Of a DNA stretch of 64,000 nucleotides, positions 11,073 through 23,436 are shown piece after piece. Every line of letters begins with the position of its first letter. Position 1 is the first letter of the stretch. The notes beneath the pieces were generated by a model. It did no database searches, was not told the origin of the DNA, and saw only the letters and a list, made by a program, of their open reading frames with translations. Origin of the DNA: Rhododendron vialii (Eukaryota; Streptophyta; Magnoliopsida; Ericales; Ericaceae); assembly GCF_030253575.1 (NCBI RefSeq), contig NC_080569.1:22318001-22382000 (forward strand), written 5' to 3'. The position numbers were made by a program, and so were the translations under genes.

Positions 11073-11283
11073 ATCTAGAAACTGTAATGGAAAAGGATAA
11101 AAAGTTATCCATAGGAGAAAATACTACTCATTTTACGTTGAAGAAAGAATACTTATTTCAAACAAAATGGAAACTATTACTTTCATGCTTAGCAATAACC
11201 AACTGAAATTTTATGTGTTTAAATCTGGGCATTTTGAGGCCCATAGGTGTTTGGGCCTCGGCACTCTTGGTGTTTTTCTTTTT

Positions 11284-11566
11284 GGAAAGTCTTCAATAAA
11301 CACCCCTTTAAGGTGTGTACCATATGCACCTATTGTGTGGTTCATATTGTGCCATCTCATAAAAATTCCTTGTAGGACCGGTCATTCATAACATTTTATT
11401 TCGTATCGTAACTTTTATACTAAAAATTCGTAACTTTTTATCAATATGATTCGTAACTTTTTAGCAATAGATTCATAACATTTTGAGAATCATAACATTT
11501 TAGTGTGTTTTAATAAATGTGCATATGATACACACCCAAATAAGGGGTGTGTATTGTAGCACTTCC
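11284..11566. mobile_element. MITE with TIRs of about 50 bp
   Basis: The left arm holds CACCCCTTTAAGGTGTGTAC and CATATGCAC. The right arm is its reverse (GTGCATATGATACACACCC, then GGGGTG and CACTTCC). The interior is AT-rich with repeated CGTAACTTTT. T-rich flanks make the target duplication ambiguous. A LINE-like tail (TAATAAAATG...TTTTTGCCAATAAAAAAG) follows near 11645-11680. Confidence 0.6.
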
Positions 11567-11942
11567 CTTTTCTTTTTCATCCAACTCTTGGTTGGATTTT
11601 CCTTTCCTCTTTCTTGAACTTGATGTACTTTTTGTCAAATTTTATTTTAATAAAATGTTATTTTTGCCAATAAAAAAGAAATAACCAACTGAAATTAAAC
11701 CCATATCATTTGGTAAATTTAGTTCACACCAAAGTTAGGGAGCCGATGACATTAATGCTTCTCAAGACTACCCGGCCAATATTAATCTCCCAAACAAAAT
11801 TAGAGTGCTTGAATGTCTTGCTAATCCTTCTCATATTTCACTAAATAAATTTCCAAACCAGGAATAATAAAAGAAACTCTTGCTCCATTTGCCAAGTTCG
11901 TCTAAATTAGCTTCCTTTTTAAGAAAGGGATATGCATGTAGC

Positions 11943-12062
11943 TTAACCTAGAGTTAGCTCAAGAGACAATTCAGTTTCATCCACCACAGATAGCTCAGAA
12001 TATTTGGACTGATCGGACGACTCTTGCTGGTCACTATCCTGCAAAAGCAAAACAGAAACTGC

Positions 12063-12144
<82 letters not shown>

Positions 12145-15100
12145 GCAGTCAAATAATTGAAATTTTATGTTTGAGGCAAATTTTTATTTTTTCTTATATT
12201 TCTTTCTATCAGTCTTTGTTTTTTAAGAAATTCTGTTGTAATGCTGTTTGGGTTATATGGTTTTTGGGTTCGCAATCCATAAGATGAATCACTATAGCGG
12301 TGAAAGTTTTTTACTTTATCATTAATAATATAATCAAGAGTTCTATCTCTTTGATTATTCTAACTATCTAGTACTACTATTTAATGCATTAATTTGTTCC
12401 TGGGTGGGGTATTCATCTCCAATCAATAAATATAGATTATTAACCACCACGAGCCAGTAACTCGTATAAAAGTTTCAGCTGTTAGAAAGAGATGCAACTT
12501 TATTATTTATATTTTTAACACGCCCCCTCACGTATATATATCTAGGTTTCCTCCATAAACGGGTTAAACACGTATAAATTTTAATCGTGGACAGTGAGAT
12601 TCAAATGCTAAATCTATTGCTTACTCTAATACCATACTAGACTGTTATCATCAACTTATCTAAAAGTTTAAATTGGTAGACAGATTGACAACTTTATTAT
12701 TCATATTTTTAACAAATTGCAACTCATTTTATTACTACTTCCTTAGAGATTGGATGTTTAATTTGGTTTAACATTTTGCTTCATGAATCATTTTCATGAA
12801 GCGGGGTTTTTCTTTCTCTTGATTTCTTCTTTATAATTTTTTTTTCCCGATCACAAAGAGATTGTTTACCTGGGCAATGGAGCTACTGAAAAAATCTTTG
12901 AACATTATTTTCCTGTCATTCCTAGTCTCTCGCATCTCTTTCCTGCACAATTCAAACACATTCGGCATATAATTTGTGTAAGAAGATGAAAATTTTCTCT
13001 TTTCTTTCTCAGCAATAAGGTAGTACTTAATTAAATAGTGCAACCCATCGATTTGTACAATTCATCTCACTTCTAATCCCCGTCAAAATAAATTAAAATT
13101 ACTTCCTGTACGTCATTTGTGAATGATTAGCTGAGAAAAATGACAAAAATTAAAGCACTGATATATGTTACTAAGATAAACAAAGAGGAAATTACAAACC
13201 ATGTTGCTGGAACGCAAGCGTTCTTTGTGACCTCTTCAAAGTTGCAATTTCCCCGGCTTTCATTGATAATCAGTCCCTTATTGTAGAGATGATGAATTTT
13301 CTCACGGTAGATAGGGCTTGATTGTGCGAAGCTACTATTGATATGTGGAATTTCTTGCAGTTTTTCATTCTTGTTTGCTTCCACTTCTGCTTCACCACCA
13401 AAATGCAAAAAAGTAATAAAAAAAAACAAACAAACAAACAAACAAAAAGAAAAAAAATTCAAATAACCGGAAAGAAATGGAACAGAAAAATTGATGGTTA
13501 TTTGATAATTAAAAATGGTGTAGTAGTGAAGACTACTTTAACAATAAATCTGCATGACGCATTAATTTCTTCCCTAAATCTACATACACAACTCTTGACC
13601 ACAACTGTGTTCGGAGCAATTTAATGCATGTCAACTCATGTGCATCGAACGACTCCAGACGTAATTGTGTCCATAGCCAATTCATATTTCACCGATTCAA
13701 ATAGTGACTGAAATGGGTTTAATGGGTTCGTATGAGGAAAATATGTATTGATCTCTTATAATGTCAAAAAATGTTATTGTTGTGTCATTGAAGTCATTTT
13801 TTTCCCCTTTAACATAAATATATTAATTTTGCTTATATTATTTTCACTCTTTCACTATCGTCATACTCTCATTTTTTATCCTTAATTCATATGAATTTTC
13901 CTAATTATATGGTTATTATTTTACTTAAAATTCAAGTTAGTCTAATTAGGAACCTCTACGGTTTAAATGTTATGGCCTATGGGTACATACACTGAGTGGA
14001 ATGCTTCAATATATTCATCTGGCTGAATTTAAAAAAAAATAAAAAATTGTTATAGGTATGACGGTGAGAAAATGAAGGAAATGGGTCGGGTCGTGTTTGG
14101 GTTGGCTTGACTCATATTCGACCCAACCCGTTTCAACCCGTTTAATATTGACCCGTATTCAATCCGCGACCTATTTCAACCCACCCAAACCTGTCCATTT
14201 ACCACCTCTAGTTTTGTCTGAGTGGGGACAGGACTCAAGAGTGAGGGTGTACGTGGGGAGTATTTTTGGGGTTTTTTTGCAAGCTTTCTAGTAGTCTTCT
14301 TGAGTTGTGTTTAGCGTTTGGTTTCTGAGTTTTGGGCTTGGACCCATTAGGTGGCTGGGCTTGGCCCATCAGGTGTTTTACGGGCCGCTTTGTCCCTTGG
14401 GTGTATAGACTTTTGCCCTTTTGGTATTTCGTCCAATCTTTTATTGGACACTTGATGAATCTTTTGTCGAGTTTTAATAAAAAAAAATTTGCCGATAAAA
14501 AAAAAAACACCGGTTCCAATATTGTCATGCTTATGCATTCCCAGTTAAGGTATTTCACGTGTAGTTAAAGAACCATTAATTATCAACACAAGCAAATCAG
14601 AATAAGTACAAATGTTATTGTTGTGACTTTATTAAAGGCAACATATATATAGTGCGTCAACTAATATGTCGACCTTTCTTCATCTGCTTTAATTTCGCAT
14701 GTTATTCCAAAACAATAAGAATTAAGTGCATATTAACTATGGTAATCAATGCGTCGGGATAAATGCGAATAAGATAATTATTTCTACAAACTCTTTTTAA
14801 GTTGATGATGATAATTTGAATTTTGAAATGACTTATTACTGGATTGCTGTATTAAATTATTTAAATGCAACATAGGTTAATAAAATTTGTCACATTCTTT
14901 AGCTAGATTATTAGTTGGCCAAACTTTTTTTTTTTATATCATCCGGTGGAAAAATTACATTTAAAGATTTTTTTTTTTGGACAGCGAAAAAACGACCATA
15001 TTATTAATAACTCAACCAAAAGAGAGATACAGGGGGATAATAAGGTAGAAAGAAAACTACATCAATTTAATTATCTGAGGTCCGTAACGGCTAAATCAAG

Positions 15101-16072
15101 CCCAATACATATTAACCTAAGAAGTAGCCCGATAAAGAAAAGAAATAGACTAACAACAAAAAGCTAAAACTCCAATTCAGGAGAACGAGTACTTAAATTC
15201 GTGCATCCGGCCATACTTGTACACCCTTTACAGAGAACTTAGGGGGTCAAATCTTGTCGAAGGGAAAAATTGGGTTTTAATTCTCCTTTTCTAGGATTCT
15301 TTTCTTGATAATTTAGTTATTCCCCTCATGACGAGAGGCTATTTCTTGGTTATTATGCATTGGGTTTAATTTTAGTTGCAGTAGACTTACATGATTTTTT
15401 TTGTAATGAGTGGAGAGAAATAAATAGAAAAAATTTATTGGAGATCATGGTCAAGGGTTTTGAGATCCCAAACGAACAAGGTGTCATCTTTGAATGTAAC
15501 GTAGAGGGGGAAAAAGTTTCTGAAAAAATGTAAGGCAACATTTTAAGGATACAAAAGGATATATACCTTGTTGTACCATCTGCTCATTTCTCATGCTCCT
15601 ATACATCTGTTCACAACCCAAAATCAAACTATGAGAAAACCATTGTAAGAAACTTCTTTCTTCTTTGAGAAATTTCTTTCATTTTTCCGTTCAAAAAAAC
15701 CAAAAAAAAAAAAAATTCACAGATATTTGTTCTTTATATATATATCTAAAGATACAATGGAGTAGACTGTATCAAAACCTGAAGATGGCTCTTGACATGA
15801 GATATAGTGAGTCCTTTCACATTCATCAATTGCAAAACCATCTTTGGAGTTGCCCCTGCCCAATAAAATCCAGCAAAACCAATGGAGAAACATCTCAATT
15901 ATGATGCTAAATAAAGAAAATAGAAAAAAAAAATCATGAATAACTTGTTTTTTTCCAACGTTTGGTACTTTTATATCATCAAGTTATGTGACAAAATACT
16001 TTTCTAAAAACAAAAGACCATGGCATATTTGATAAGCTCATCTGGTTGGTTCCAACACCTCACCATTGATGG

Positions 16073-16136
<64 letters not shown>

Positions 16137-16292
16137 GTCTTCTCCACCTAGGCGTTCAACTGCATGCACGAAGCATTGGTGAAGATCATGAGTCCACCGA
16201 AGCCGAGGCATCTTAGAACGGACGTAAGGTCTGACGCTGCCTTTCAAATTCAGCTCCGGAGGACTTCCTTCTCTATCTACTAACCTCTTCAT
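11943..16292 (-). CDS. GARP/G2-like (MYB-SHAQKYF type) transcription factor with EAR motif
   Basis: Six exons joined on the minus strand: 16292-16136, 15855-15779, 15606-15567, 13386-13200, 12942-12870 and 12038-11943. Together they make 630 nt, 209 aa, with GT/AG borders and matching phases. The DNA-binding domain spans about residues 25-81 over exons 1-3: MPRLRWTHDLHQCFVHAVER, then ATPKMVLQLMNVKGLTISHV and KSHLQMYR. This is the single MYB-like repeat of plant GARP proteins. The last residues, LSLELTLG, form an LxLxL EAR motif, which in known proteins recruits TOPLESS-type co-repressors, so a nuclear repressor is likely. The overall plan resembles the MOF1-like group; this is from memory. 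A TATATTTA box at 16366-16373 puts the in-frame ATG at 16358 before any likely transcription start, favouring 16292. GA microsatellites sit in the leader, beside the first donor and near the last acceptor. Intron 3 (2.2 kb) holds LINE debris. The exon 4 acceptor is a tandem AAGCAG, so one-residue variants are possible. Confidence 0.88.
12066..12141. repeat. (GA)n microsatellite in intron 5 of the GARP gene
   Basis: About 38 units. On the sense (minus) strand it is a CT tract ending about 28 bases before the exon 6 acceptor, in the position of a very long polypyrimidine tract. Confidence 0.95.
12460..12720. repeat. Degenerate repeat in intron 5, related to the 43-44 kb array
   Basis: Phrases such as ACACGCCCCCTCACGT, a comment-like TAATACCATACTAGA and a second copy of ACTTTATTATTCATATTTTTAAC resemble the repeat unit at 43126-44455. 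The similarity is loose. Confidence 0.35.
14280..14505 (+). mobile_element. LINE 3' tail in intron 3 of the GARP gene
   Basis: The stretch ends GAGTTTTAATAAAAAAAAAT, TTGCCGATA and poly(A). The TAATAAA...TTTGCCGA(G/T) plus poly(A) ending recurs with the LINE-derived tails at 29.3 and 54.9 kb. Only the 3' end is present, as in typical 5'-truncated insertions. Confidence 0.55.
14965..15200 (-). mobile_element. LINE/SINE 3' end in reverse orientation
   Basis: A T run followed by GGACAGCGAAAAAACGACC and ATTATTAATAACTC reads on the minus strand as a retroposon tail ending in poly(A). No coding part remains. It lies in intron 3 of the GARP gene. Confidence 0.4.
16076..16130. repeat. (GA)n microsatellite abutting the GARP exon 1 donor
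   Basis: On the sense strand it is a run of about 27 CT units starting immediately after the donor GTAAG. Confidence 0.95.
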
Positions 16293-16295
16293 TAT

Positions 16296-16297
<2 letters not shown>

Positions 16298-16331
<34 letters not shown>
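16298..16331. repeat. (GA)n microsatellite in the GARP 5' leader
   Basis: About 17 units, a CT tract on the sense strand ending a few bases before the ATG at 16292. Such CT-rich leaders are common near plant transcription starts. Confidence 0.9.
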
Positions 16332-16335
<4 letters not shown>

Positions 16336-16365
16336 AGATGGCTCCATGCCAACAACAAAAGAGAA

Positions 16366-16373
16366 TAAATATA
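16366..16373 (-). promoter_or_regulatory. TATA box of the GARP gene
   Basis: TATATTTA on the minus strand, 74 bases before the chosen ATG. Transcription would begin near 16335-16340, downstream of the alternative ATG at 16358. Confidence 0.5.
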
Positions 16374-17013
16374 AGATGAGACTGTTGCATGGTTTTGTCA
16401 TTATGTGCAGCTTCGTGGGCCCAGTTGAGGTTAGTCTAGTCTTTTAGGGTTTCGAATGTAAGAGGAATGGAATTTCAGACTTGGGATAAGTTCAAAAACC
16501 TCTCATATGATTGGGTGAAAATAGGAAGTGAAATATCAAAAAATGAAAATGATTTGGACACAAATGTCTGTATACCAACGGAAGCACGCACAGAAGTGTT
16601 CTTGATCATTCGATGCGTGTAGACTCAACGTGTATTATGTGCGCATGTGCGTCGGATAGTTCCAGATGCATTTGTGTCCATATATCAATCAGTACGTATT
16701 AAATCAGGGGCTTCAATTCCATCTAAGAAGTTCTTCATGTGAAATACTCTTCTAGACATTCTCTCATTAGGTTATCTCGAAACATTCTTGTCTTAAAAAA
16801 TGTGGAAAACATAGGGTGCACACCTCTGCTTTTGTTAGCATTCAAGAGCAGAGACTTTTCTCCCATCTGTGAACCAATCACAGAAGAGCACGTAAGCATT
16901 AAAAGACAAAATGTGAAAACAAACTTTTTGCACTTGGCATGGGTTACAGAGGTCAGTTACAAAAACAGAGGGTTTATTTGATGTAAGGCCTAACACTACA
17001 AATACAAAAACTA
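16374..17013. other. Upstream flank of the GARP gene
   Basis: No coding or repeat signal recognised. It would hold the proximal regulatory DNA of the GARP gene. Confidence 0.4.
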
Positions 17014-17241
17014 CTCCTTTCCAGAATGTTAAACCTTTTTGAGATAACGTGTTATTTTTAATTTTATATATTTTTTAATCTGAATGTTAACGAATATGTA
17101 ATATGAATCTTATTTAATAGATTAATCTAATTAATTAAACAAAATTTTCAAAATTACATAAAATTTTATAAATCGAAAGATTTAAGAAATTTAAAATAGC
17201 ACACAGTCTCAAAAAAGTCAAACATTTTGGGACTGAGGGAG
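17014..17241. mobile_element. Stowaway-type MITE
   Basis: The ends CTCCTTTCCAGAATGTTAAA and CATTTTGGGACTGAGGGAG are the Tc1/mariner-derived Stowaway termini (degenerate CTCCCTCCGTCCC). TA duplications lie at 17012-17013 and 17242-17243, and the interior is AT-rich. Confidence 0.75.
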
Positions 17242-17243
17242 TA

Positions 17244-18414
17244 GTAAATAGACGATCACGTTGCTAGTGTTTATTGGACTCTTAATTTCAAGATCAGGTG
17301 GTTGTGAATCATGATTAACTCCCTTAATTTTGAGTGGAAATACTTGCAATTGTGGATAACAAAGGGATCTACACCTATAACATATCTAGAAGTCACAAGT
17401 TGTATTGTGAGAGAATAACGTATTTTGTAAAACAATAAATAAGTACTTAAAAAATAAGAACTTTAAGAAAACGAGGCATTAGATTTGTGCGTGCCTAATT
17501 AATTCTTATTTTGCAAACAAAGATTGAAGATGTGATCAATTCCTCAACTTTCAATATCCTAAACTTGTCTTATTCACCACTTTATTTGTTGGGTAAATCC
17601 AACCTTTTAAATTAAAAAAAGTCACTAAAAAAACAAAAAAGCACAGATGTAAAAAGTGGGTAAAGTTCAAAATAAGGCTGACAAGTGCGTTGCATGTCCT
17701 TAGGGAAACATACCAAAACGGCAAAAACCCCCCACTAGTTCAACCTTTCCTCACTTTGAGACCATTTCCCCCTTTATTCCGGCACAAACTCTTGCTCAAA
17801 CTTCACAATCTCTTTCCTCTTCTTCTTTTTCATAATGGCAAGCTTGCGCACACGTTTGACTAATTTTGAAATTCCGAAGTCAACGACCAAGAAAAAATCC
17901 TCTAATAACCTTAATGTTTGCAATGTTTGACCTCCATAGAATTTGAACATGAGACCTCATAGCGGTCAAAGACTTGTTTCTTTCTCACAATCGCTCGACC
18001 AAACCCCTTGGAATTATTACAAACTCCTTCTACATAGTACATTCCTTATCCCATATGAATCCAACAAAAAATGCAAATCACCCACATGACACATGTCTAC
18101 ATGACACGCCATGTGTTATTCATCGATTTACTTAATTCCCATGTCTCTCTTTTCTCGAGCGGCGACACGTTCAAAGCGGGCCCCGCAACCTTGCCCGTCC
18201 CCATTGGTGGTGTTGATGCAAGTTTGTTATAAGATTGAAATGTGGGTGAATGCTTCCTTCAACCCCAGCCAAAAGTGGCCGAAACCAATTTTCTCAGAAG
18301 CGGTTTCGGATGGGGAGATATTCCTTGTTTGGCTTGGCCAAAGCATGGACAAGTGTTTTATTGATGTCGTAAGCACGAATAATGCCAGTCAGAAGAAATT
18401 CGGTTAGGGGAATG
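17244..18414. other. Noncoding stretch
   Basis: No recognised coding homology. The open frame at 18111-18407 (98 aa) has no motif I can name and overlaps no promoter-like signal. Confidence 0.4.
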
Positions 18415-18439
18415 AGCAGATGGGTTATCGATGTCATAC

Positions 18440-18658
18440 CAAGACTTCTGTCCTACAAAGGTTTGGCCAAGTAAATATGAGAAAGTAAAAGTGTTTGTAT
18501 TCTATAAGATTGTGTGTTCAAATTTCATGGAAGCCAAACATTTCAAACTTTGGGATCACTAGAAGGTTTGCCCGGTCATTAACTTCAGGGCCCAAGAATT
18601 AGTCAAGGTGCGCGTAAGGCTGTAAGCTAGCCCCGGACATCTGGTTATATAAAAGAAA
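18440..18658 (+). mobile_element. tRNA-derived SINE (Au-like 3' end)
   Basis: A box-B-like GTTCAAATTTC is followed by GGGCCCAAGAATTAGTCAAG, GTGCGCGTAAG and CCCCGGACATCTGGTTATA. This matches the conserved 3' region I recall for plant Au-type SINEs (GGTGCGCGCAAGCTGGCCCGGACAC). The 5' border is approximate. Confidence 0.65.
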
Positions 18659-18835
18659 ACTTATGTCTTACATGTATTATGTGCAAAACGATTTCTATCA
18701 TTAAATTTCTAATAAATCGACAAGCATAAAATAAACCTTTAAAAGCATACTGAAATAATTTTCGACATGTACGCTCATATGATTGCTTAACAAATAAAAA
18801 TAATCCAGGGCGAGTTTCTTATAATTTTTTTAGAA

Positions 18836-19222
18836 CCCTGCTACAGGTACGGCAATGGCTGTACAGCAGCCACGTACAGATGGATTTTGAGCCCGTCTCG
18901 GATCCTGCAAAGATGATCGGAGCCGCTCATTTTGTTTCAAACATTACAGTTAGGGTCCCTGTAAAAAATCATCTCAATCCGATATCGGAAATGGTGTTTA
19001 TGCATCATCCAACTTTACTTCAGAATTTAGCCTAAATTTTGAAGCAAAGTTAGATGATTCATAAATACATTTTCCAACATCGGATTGAGATGATTTTTCA
19101 CAGACACCATAATCGAAATGTTTTGAACAAAATGAGCGACTCCAATCATCTTTTTGGGATCCAAAACAGGCGCAAGCAAGATCTGTACCCGGTTGCTGTA
19201 CAGCTTTTGCTGTAGTGCTATC
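18836..19222. mobile_element. Long-arm foldback MITE
   Basis: Two long inverted arms meet near 19030 at CAGAATTTAGCCTAAATTTTG. Arm words include GATCGGAGCCGCTCATTTTG and ATCGGATTGAGATGATTTTT. Outer ends read CCCTGCTACAG and CTGTAGTGCT. It is the same family as 31125-31345 and the near-perfect palindrome at 61818-62166, but more decayed. Confidence 0.75.
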
Positions 19223-19606
19223 TTTACTGATTTTTTTACTACCGATAGTATTAATCTCATTCTTCTCAATCTTTTATAACAAAAAGAAAAGATTAGTGAA
19301 AGTGCAGCGCTAACGTGTGCAGTTGAGGCAATTGTTTTTTTGGTAAATGCATTTGAGGCATTTTAACACATAGATAGACTAGAACCTTGTTCCTTCATGA
19401 GCCGATCACGAGTTTTTTCTGGACGAGTTTTTATAACTAAAAATTGTCGCGTAATTATCTTATTAAATAACGAACAGTATTACTTCAATTCTTCTTGATA
19501 TCTTTTTTTTTTTTAAAAAGGTCGCTTATCATGTTTTTTAAATTGCAATTTTGCAATTGAGAGAAAAACACGATTTCAGTAAGGCAAAATGACGGTCAAT
19601 GATATG

Positions 19607-19690
19607 TTTTGATAATTAATACCCGCCAAAGATATTTTTAGCATTAACAAATGTTCTTAGCTTATCTTTGGCGGGTATTAATTATCAAAA
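19607..19690. mobile_element. 84-bp hairpin with exact 28-bp arms
   Basis: TTTTGATAATTAATACCCGC continuing CAAAGATA is exactly reversed at 19663-19690, with a 28-base loop. It may be a tiny MITE. Flanking GACGGTCA and GGCGGTCATTTT suggest slightly longer imperfect arms. Confidence 0.7.
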
Positions 19691-20019
19691 CCCGTCCCGG
19701 GCGGTCATTTTCCCTTTCAGTAACAATTAGACAAAAAGATCATATTCAAGATTCTTCCGCGTCTTTACCAATAATACAGTAAAATCAGCATCAACAATTA
19801 TAATATGTTGTTGAAATTAAGAATCCAATTTTCTAAAAATAATTTTTGGAATTCCCACGGAATTAATGTTAGAATTGCCCAGAGGATGTGAGAGGTATGG
19901 TGTCAACATAGACTCTTTTTTTCCAACTAAACATAATCATCCCATTAATATCAAATAAAAAGTACAACTATACCTGACCACACAAACATGTATAAACAAA
20001 CACAGCATATAAGGTCATT
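19691..20019. other. Noncoding stretch with a possible reverse retroposon tail
   Basis: TTTTTTTCCAACTAAACATA followed by CATCCCATTAATATC near 19914-19950 looks like a LINE 3' end on the minus strand, directly upstream of the plus-strand LINE. Confidence 0.35.
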
Positions 20020-20024
20020 TCCAA

Positions 20025-22700
20025 CTCCCACGAAGGTTAGTCCGTTTCGGCCCATTAGTCTTTGTACCACAATTTACAAGGTCATTGCCAAAGTCTTGGC
20101 TAATCGTCTTCATTAGTTTCTGCCCTCTATTATTTCGGAAAACCAAAGTGCTTTTGTAGGGGGTCGCCAGATAACAGATAATGTACTTATTGCGCATGAA
20201 CTAACACACTACATTCGGCATAAACGGTCTAGCACAAAAGGGGTGGCTGCATTTAAACTTGATATGACCAAGGCATACGATCGAGTGGATTGGCATTATC
20301 TTGAGCAGGTAATGAGGCAGCTAGGTTTCCACACCTTATGGATTGGATGGGTCATGGAATGCGTAAAAACGGTATCCTTCTCTATAACCGTGAATGGGGA
20401 AGCTGGGGAGTCTTTTCACCCTAGTAGAGGTATTCGCCAAGGCTGCCCTTTATCACCTTATTTATTTCTATTGTGTGGTGAGGGATTTACAGCGCTTTGC
20501 ATTGATCATGTAAGTAAAAAGCTTCTCTATGGCTTTCGTATTAATCGTCATTGCCCGGTTGTTTCCCATTTATTATTTGCGGATGATTCTGTTGTGTATT
20601 ATCAAGCAATGGAGCGAGATTGTGCTGCTCTATATAATATTATGGAGTTGTATGAAGCTGATCTGGTCAGAAAGTTAACAAAGACAAGTCATCGATTTTT
20701 TTCAGTCCAAACATCTCATCTGAAGCTCGTCTTACATTAGCTAATCGTGTCGGGATCTCCATGTAAGCCAAAGAGGCTAAGTACTTAGGCCTCCCTGTCT
20801 TTCTTGGAAATTCCAAGCGTGAGCTTTTCTCATATGTGAAAGACCGTACGATTAAACGGTTAAGATCATGGATAGATTCAAGGCCAAACTCAGCTGGTAG
20901 GGAAGTCTTAATCAAATCAGTTCTCTTGACAATTCCAAGCTATGCTATGTCCTGTTTTCGGTTGCCCAAACAGCTAATGAATCAAATCTCTGCCGAGATT
21001 GCAAAATTTTGGTGGGGTTCAAAAGAAGCGGAACGCAAAATTCACTGGATAAAATGGGATAAGCTGAGTCGGTGTAAAGGCAAAGGTGGATTGGGGTTTC
21101 GTGACTTGGACGTTTTTAACAGGGCCTTGATAGCTAAACAAGGGTGGAAGTTGATTTCCGGTGAACCATCTCTCTTCAAACGAATTTTCAAGGGCAAATA
21201 CTTTCCCAACACGACTTTCTTCAATGCAAATGTAAGTAGCCAGGCATCGTGGGCTCTGAGAAGCATTTGTTGGGCTAGAGAGTTACTCAATAAAGGTTGG
21301 AGGTGGCAGGTTTGTTCAGGAAAAGACATTCGAATTTGGGAGGACCATTGGCTACCAAAACCACCAGCTTTCAAGGTCAGCCCGAGTTCGGTAATAAGTA
21401 GCACCATAACTTATGTTTCTGATCTTATTGACAATTCCACAAAGACTTGGAAGATGCAGCTGATCAAAGAAAGTTTCAATGAAGAAGAGACAACTGTTAT
21501 CCTTTCCTTGCCTATTAGTACCACGCAAAGAAGGGATCGCAAAGTATGGCATTACTCCCCAAATGGTGTATTCACTGTAAAATCTGCTTATTGCTTGGAA
21601 AAAGAGAGCTTGATCAATGAGCTGGATAATCACGGAGCTCAAACTAGTTCTGCTAATGTGATGGCACTGATTTGGAAGAAGTTATGGGGCTTGCCTATCC
21701 TCCCAAAGATCAAATTTTTTGCTTGGAAGTGTTTCAATGAAGCTCTAGCAACCAACTCAGCCCTAACCGCTAAGAAGGTACGTTCTGATCCAATTTGCTC
21801 ACTGTGTGGAAATGCGGAGGAATCTATTTGTCATTTGTTGTTCCGATGTGATTTAGCTTCAAAAGTGTGGATTCTTTCACCTTTTCGTCTTAGACCTGAG
21901 GAGCTTGAAAACTGTAGACATATGTCTGACTGGTGGCATTGTATTTGCGATCGTATCCGTTTAGCTCATCTCCCCTTTTCAACATTGGGTCTTGGCCTTT
22001 CATATTGCTGGTGGATCTGGAAAACTCGAAACGATTTGGTGTTTAATGGTACAAGTTGGCCTGCGAGGTAGTTAATGGAAAGGCACAAGTAGATTTTTTT
22101 GAGTTTCTAGAGGCAAATGTCAAGCCTTCCCCTATTCAAGTGGCTTCTTCAAATCCTGAGACTTTAGTTTAGAAAAGACCTGAGGAAGGCATGATAAAAA
22201 TTAATGTTGATGCAGCGGTATCAAAGGCAACGAGCACTATTGGCACAGGAGCAATTGCTCGGAATGCGAACGGCTCCATTTTGGAAATCTTTAATAAGTC
22301 ATATGAAGGTCTCACCTCTCCACGGCTTGCGGAGGCTATGGCAATTAGAAATGGATTGAATTTGGGTGTTGCTCTGAATGTAGGACGTGTTCTTATTGAA
22401 TCGGATGCGGAATCGATTGTCCGAAGCTGTTCCATGTCAAAAATCCACCCTCTGATATTGCAGTTTTGGTACAAGATTGTTTAGTTTTGAAGGATTCATT
22501 TCAGTTGTGTGATTTTAATTTTGTCAAACGTGATTGTAATAGGGCTGCACATGCTTGTGCAAAGAAAGCCCTTTCTTGTAGTTTGTCCGGTTTGTGGACA
22601 ACTACCTTGCCCCTTTGGGGCTCCTCTCTCTCTGATGGTTAGGCGTTTTTCGGCCTTTCAGATTAATAAAATCTTCTCTCTTTTGTTAAAAAAAAAAAAC
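20025..22700 (+). mobile_element. Decayed, 5'-truncated LINE (L1 type) with RT, zinc-finger and RNase H remnants
   Basis: From about 20030 the plus strand encodes plant LINE reverse transcriptase: FRPISLCTTIYKVIAKVLAN, SAFVGGRQITDN, FKLDMTKAYDRVDW, GIRQGCPLSPYLF and LLFADDSVV (the catalytic ADD). Stops, and a frameshift near 20665-20760, split it; the frame resumes at 20836-22071 with the thumb/connection region (WWGSKEAERKIHW) and a zf-RVT-like CSLCGNAEESICHLLFRC. A third piece (22191-22484) has the RNase H start INVDAAVS and the ESDAESIV region. The 3' end is GATTAATAAAATC...TTTTGTT plus poly(A) at about 22689-22700. The upstream gag-like ORF and endonuclease are missing. It is inactive. 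No sure target duplication was found. Confidence 0.9.
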
Positions 22701-23431
22701 AACCAGCACAACACATCCCGGCAAAACAAAAGCCCAACATAACCAAACTAATAAAGCAAAACAAAACATAAAAGAACACCCCAACCATGCCCTTAATGCT
22801 AACAGATACCTACAAAACAACAATAAGAAACAAGAGACAGAAATAAATCAATGCAAAACACGTCGCTGAGGGATACGGTAAGTACGAGGGTCACCATAGC
22901 TGTCTCCAATCACCCTTTACCGTCAGCATAGAGTCTTGGAAGAATTGTTTTAAGCTAGTGCTCGGTGATTTTACAATTTGACAGTCTATTAATAAATAAA
23001 AATTCGTTGTTCCAAAAAATTAATTTGATAATCAAAATTGTTGGTTGCATATTCATTAATTTCGGCCCGTTTGTCGGACGGATATGGTTTGAGTGGATAA
23101 GAGGTGAATATGTTTTAAGGGGGATTATTTAAGGAGGGAGATTACCTAATAATTAGTTTGGGTAATAGTTGATATGGGTGAATACGAGTGGATAATGTGA
23201 TAAAGTACTTGGTTACCCTCATTTAATCATTTCATCAAGAATACAAATTGGTTTGAGAAGTAAGTTGGTCTTTTCTCCACCCGGATAAGCTAATCCGGCC
23301 TAGGATGGAAGGTGTTGTTAGTTAACACCCTTGGAGAGGGATAAGCTCTTTCCCTCCTCTCTTCTCCCCCTTCCTTCTCCCACCAACAAATACCTTTCTT
23401 TCTTCTCCCTCTCCTTCCCTTATCCTCCCAA
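22701..23431. other. Noncoding stretch between LINE and Copia element
   Basis: An A-rich segment after the LINE tail, then an AT-rich region with imperfect inverted phrases (ATATGGTTTGAGTGGATAAG near 23085; TCCACCCGGATAAGC near 23277). No gene seen. Confidence 0.4.
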
Positions 23432-23436
23432 CAAAC

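Noticed and set aside
16038-16358. Open frame with long Leu-Ser repeats, including an upstream ATG at 16358
   Set aside because: The Leu-Ser runs are translated CT microsatellites. Only its middle part is real, as exon 1 of the GARP gene.
18111-18407. 98-aa open frame
   Set aside because: No recognisable motif, no promoter signal and no splice context.
20667-21642. Minus-strand frames across the LINE
   Set aside because: They are shadows of the plus-strand reverse transcriptase.
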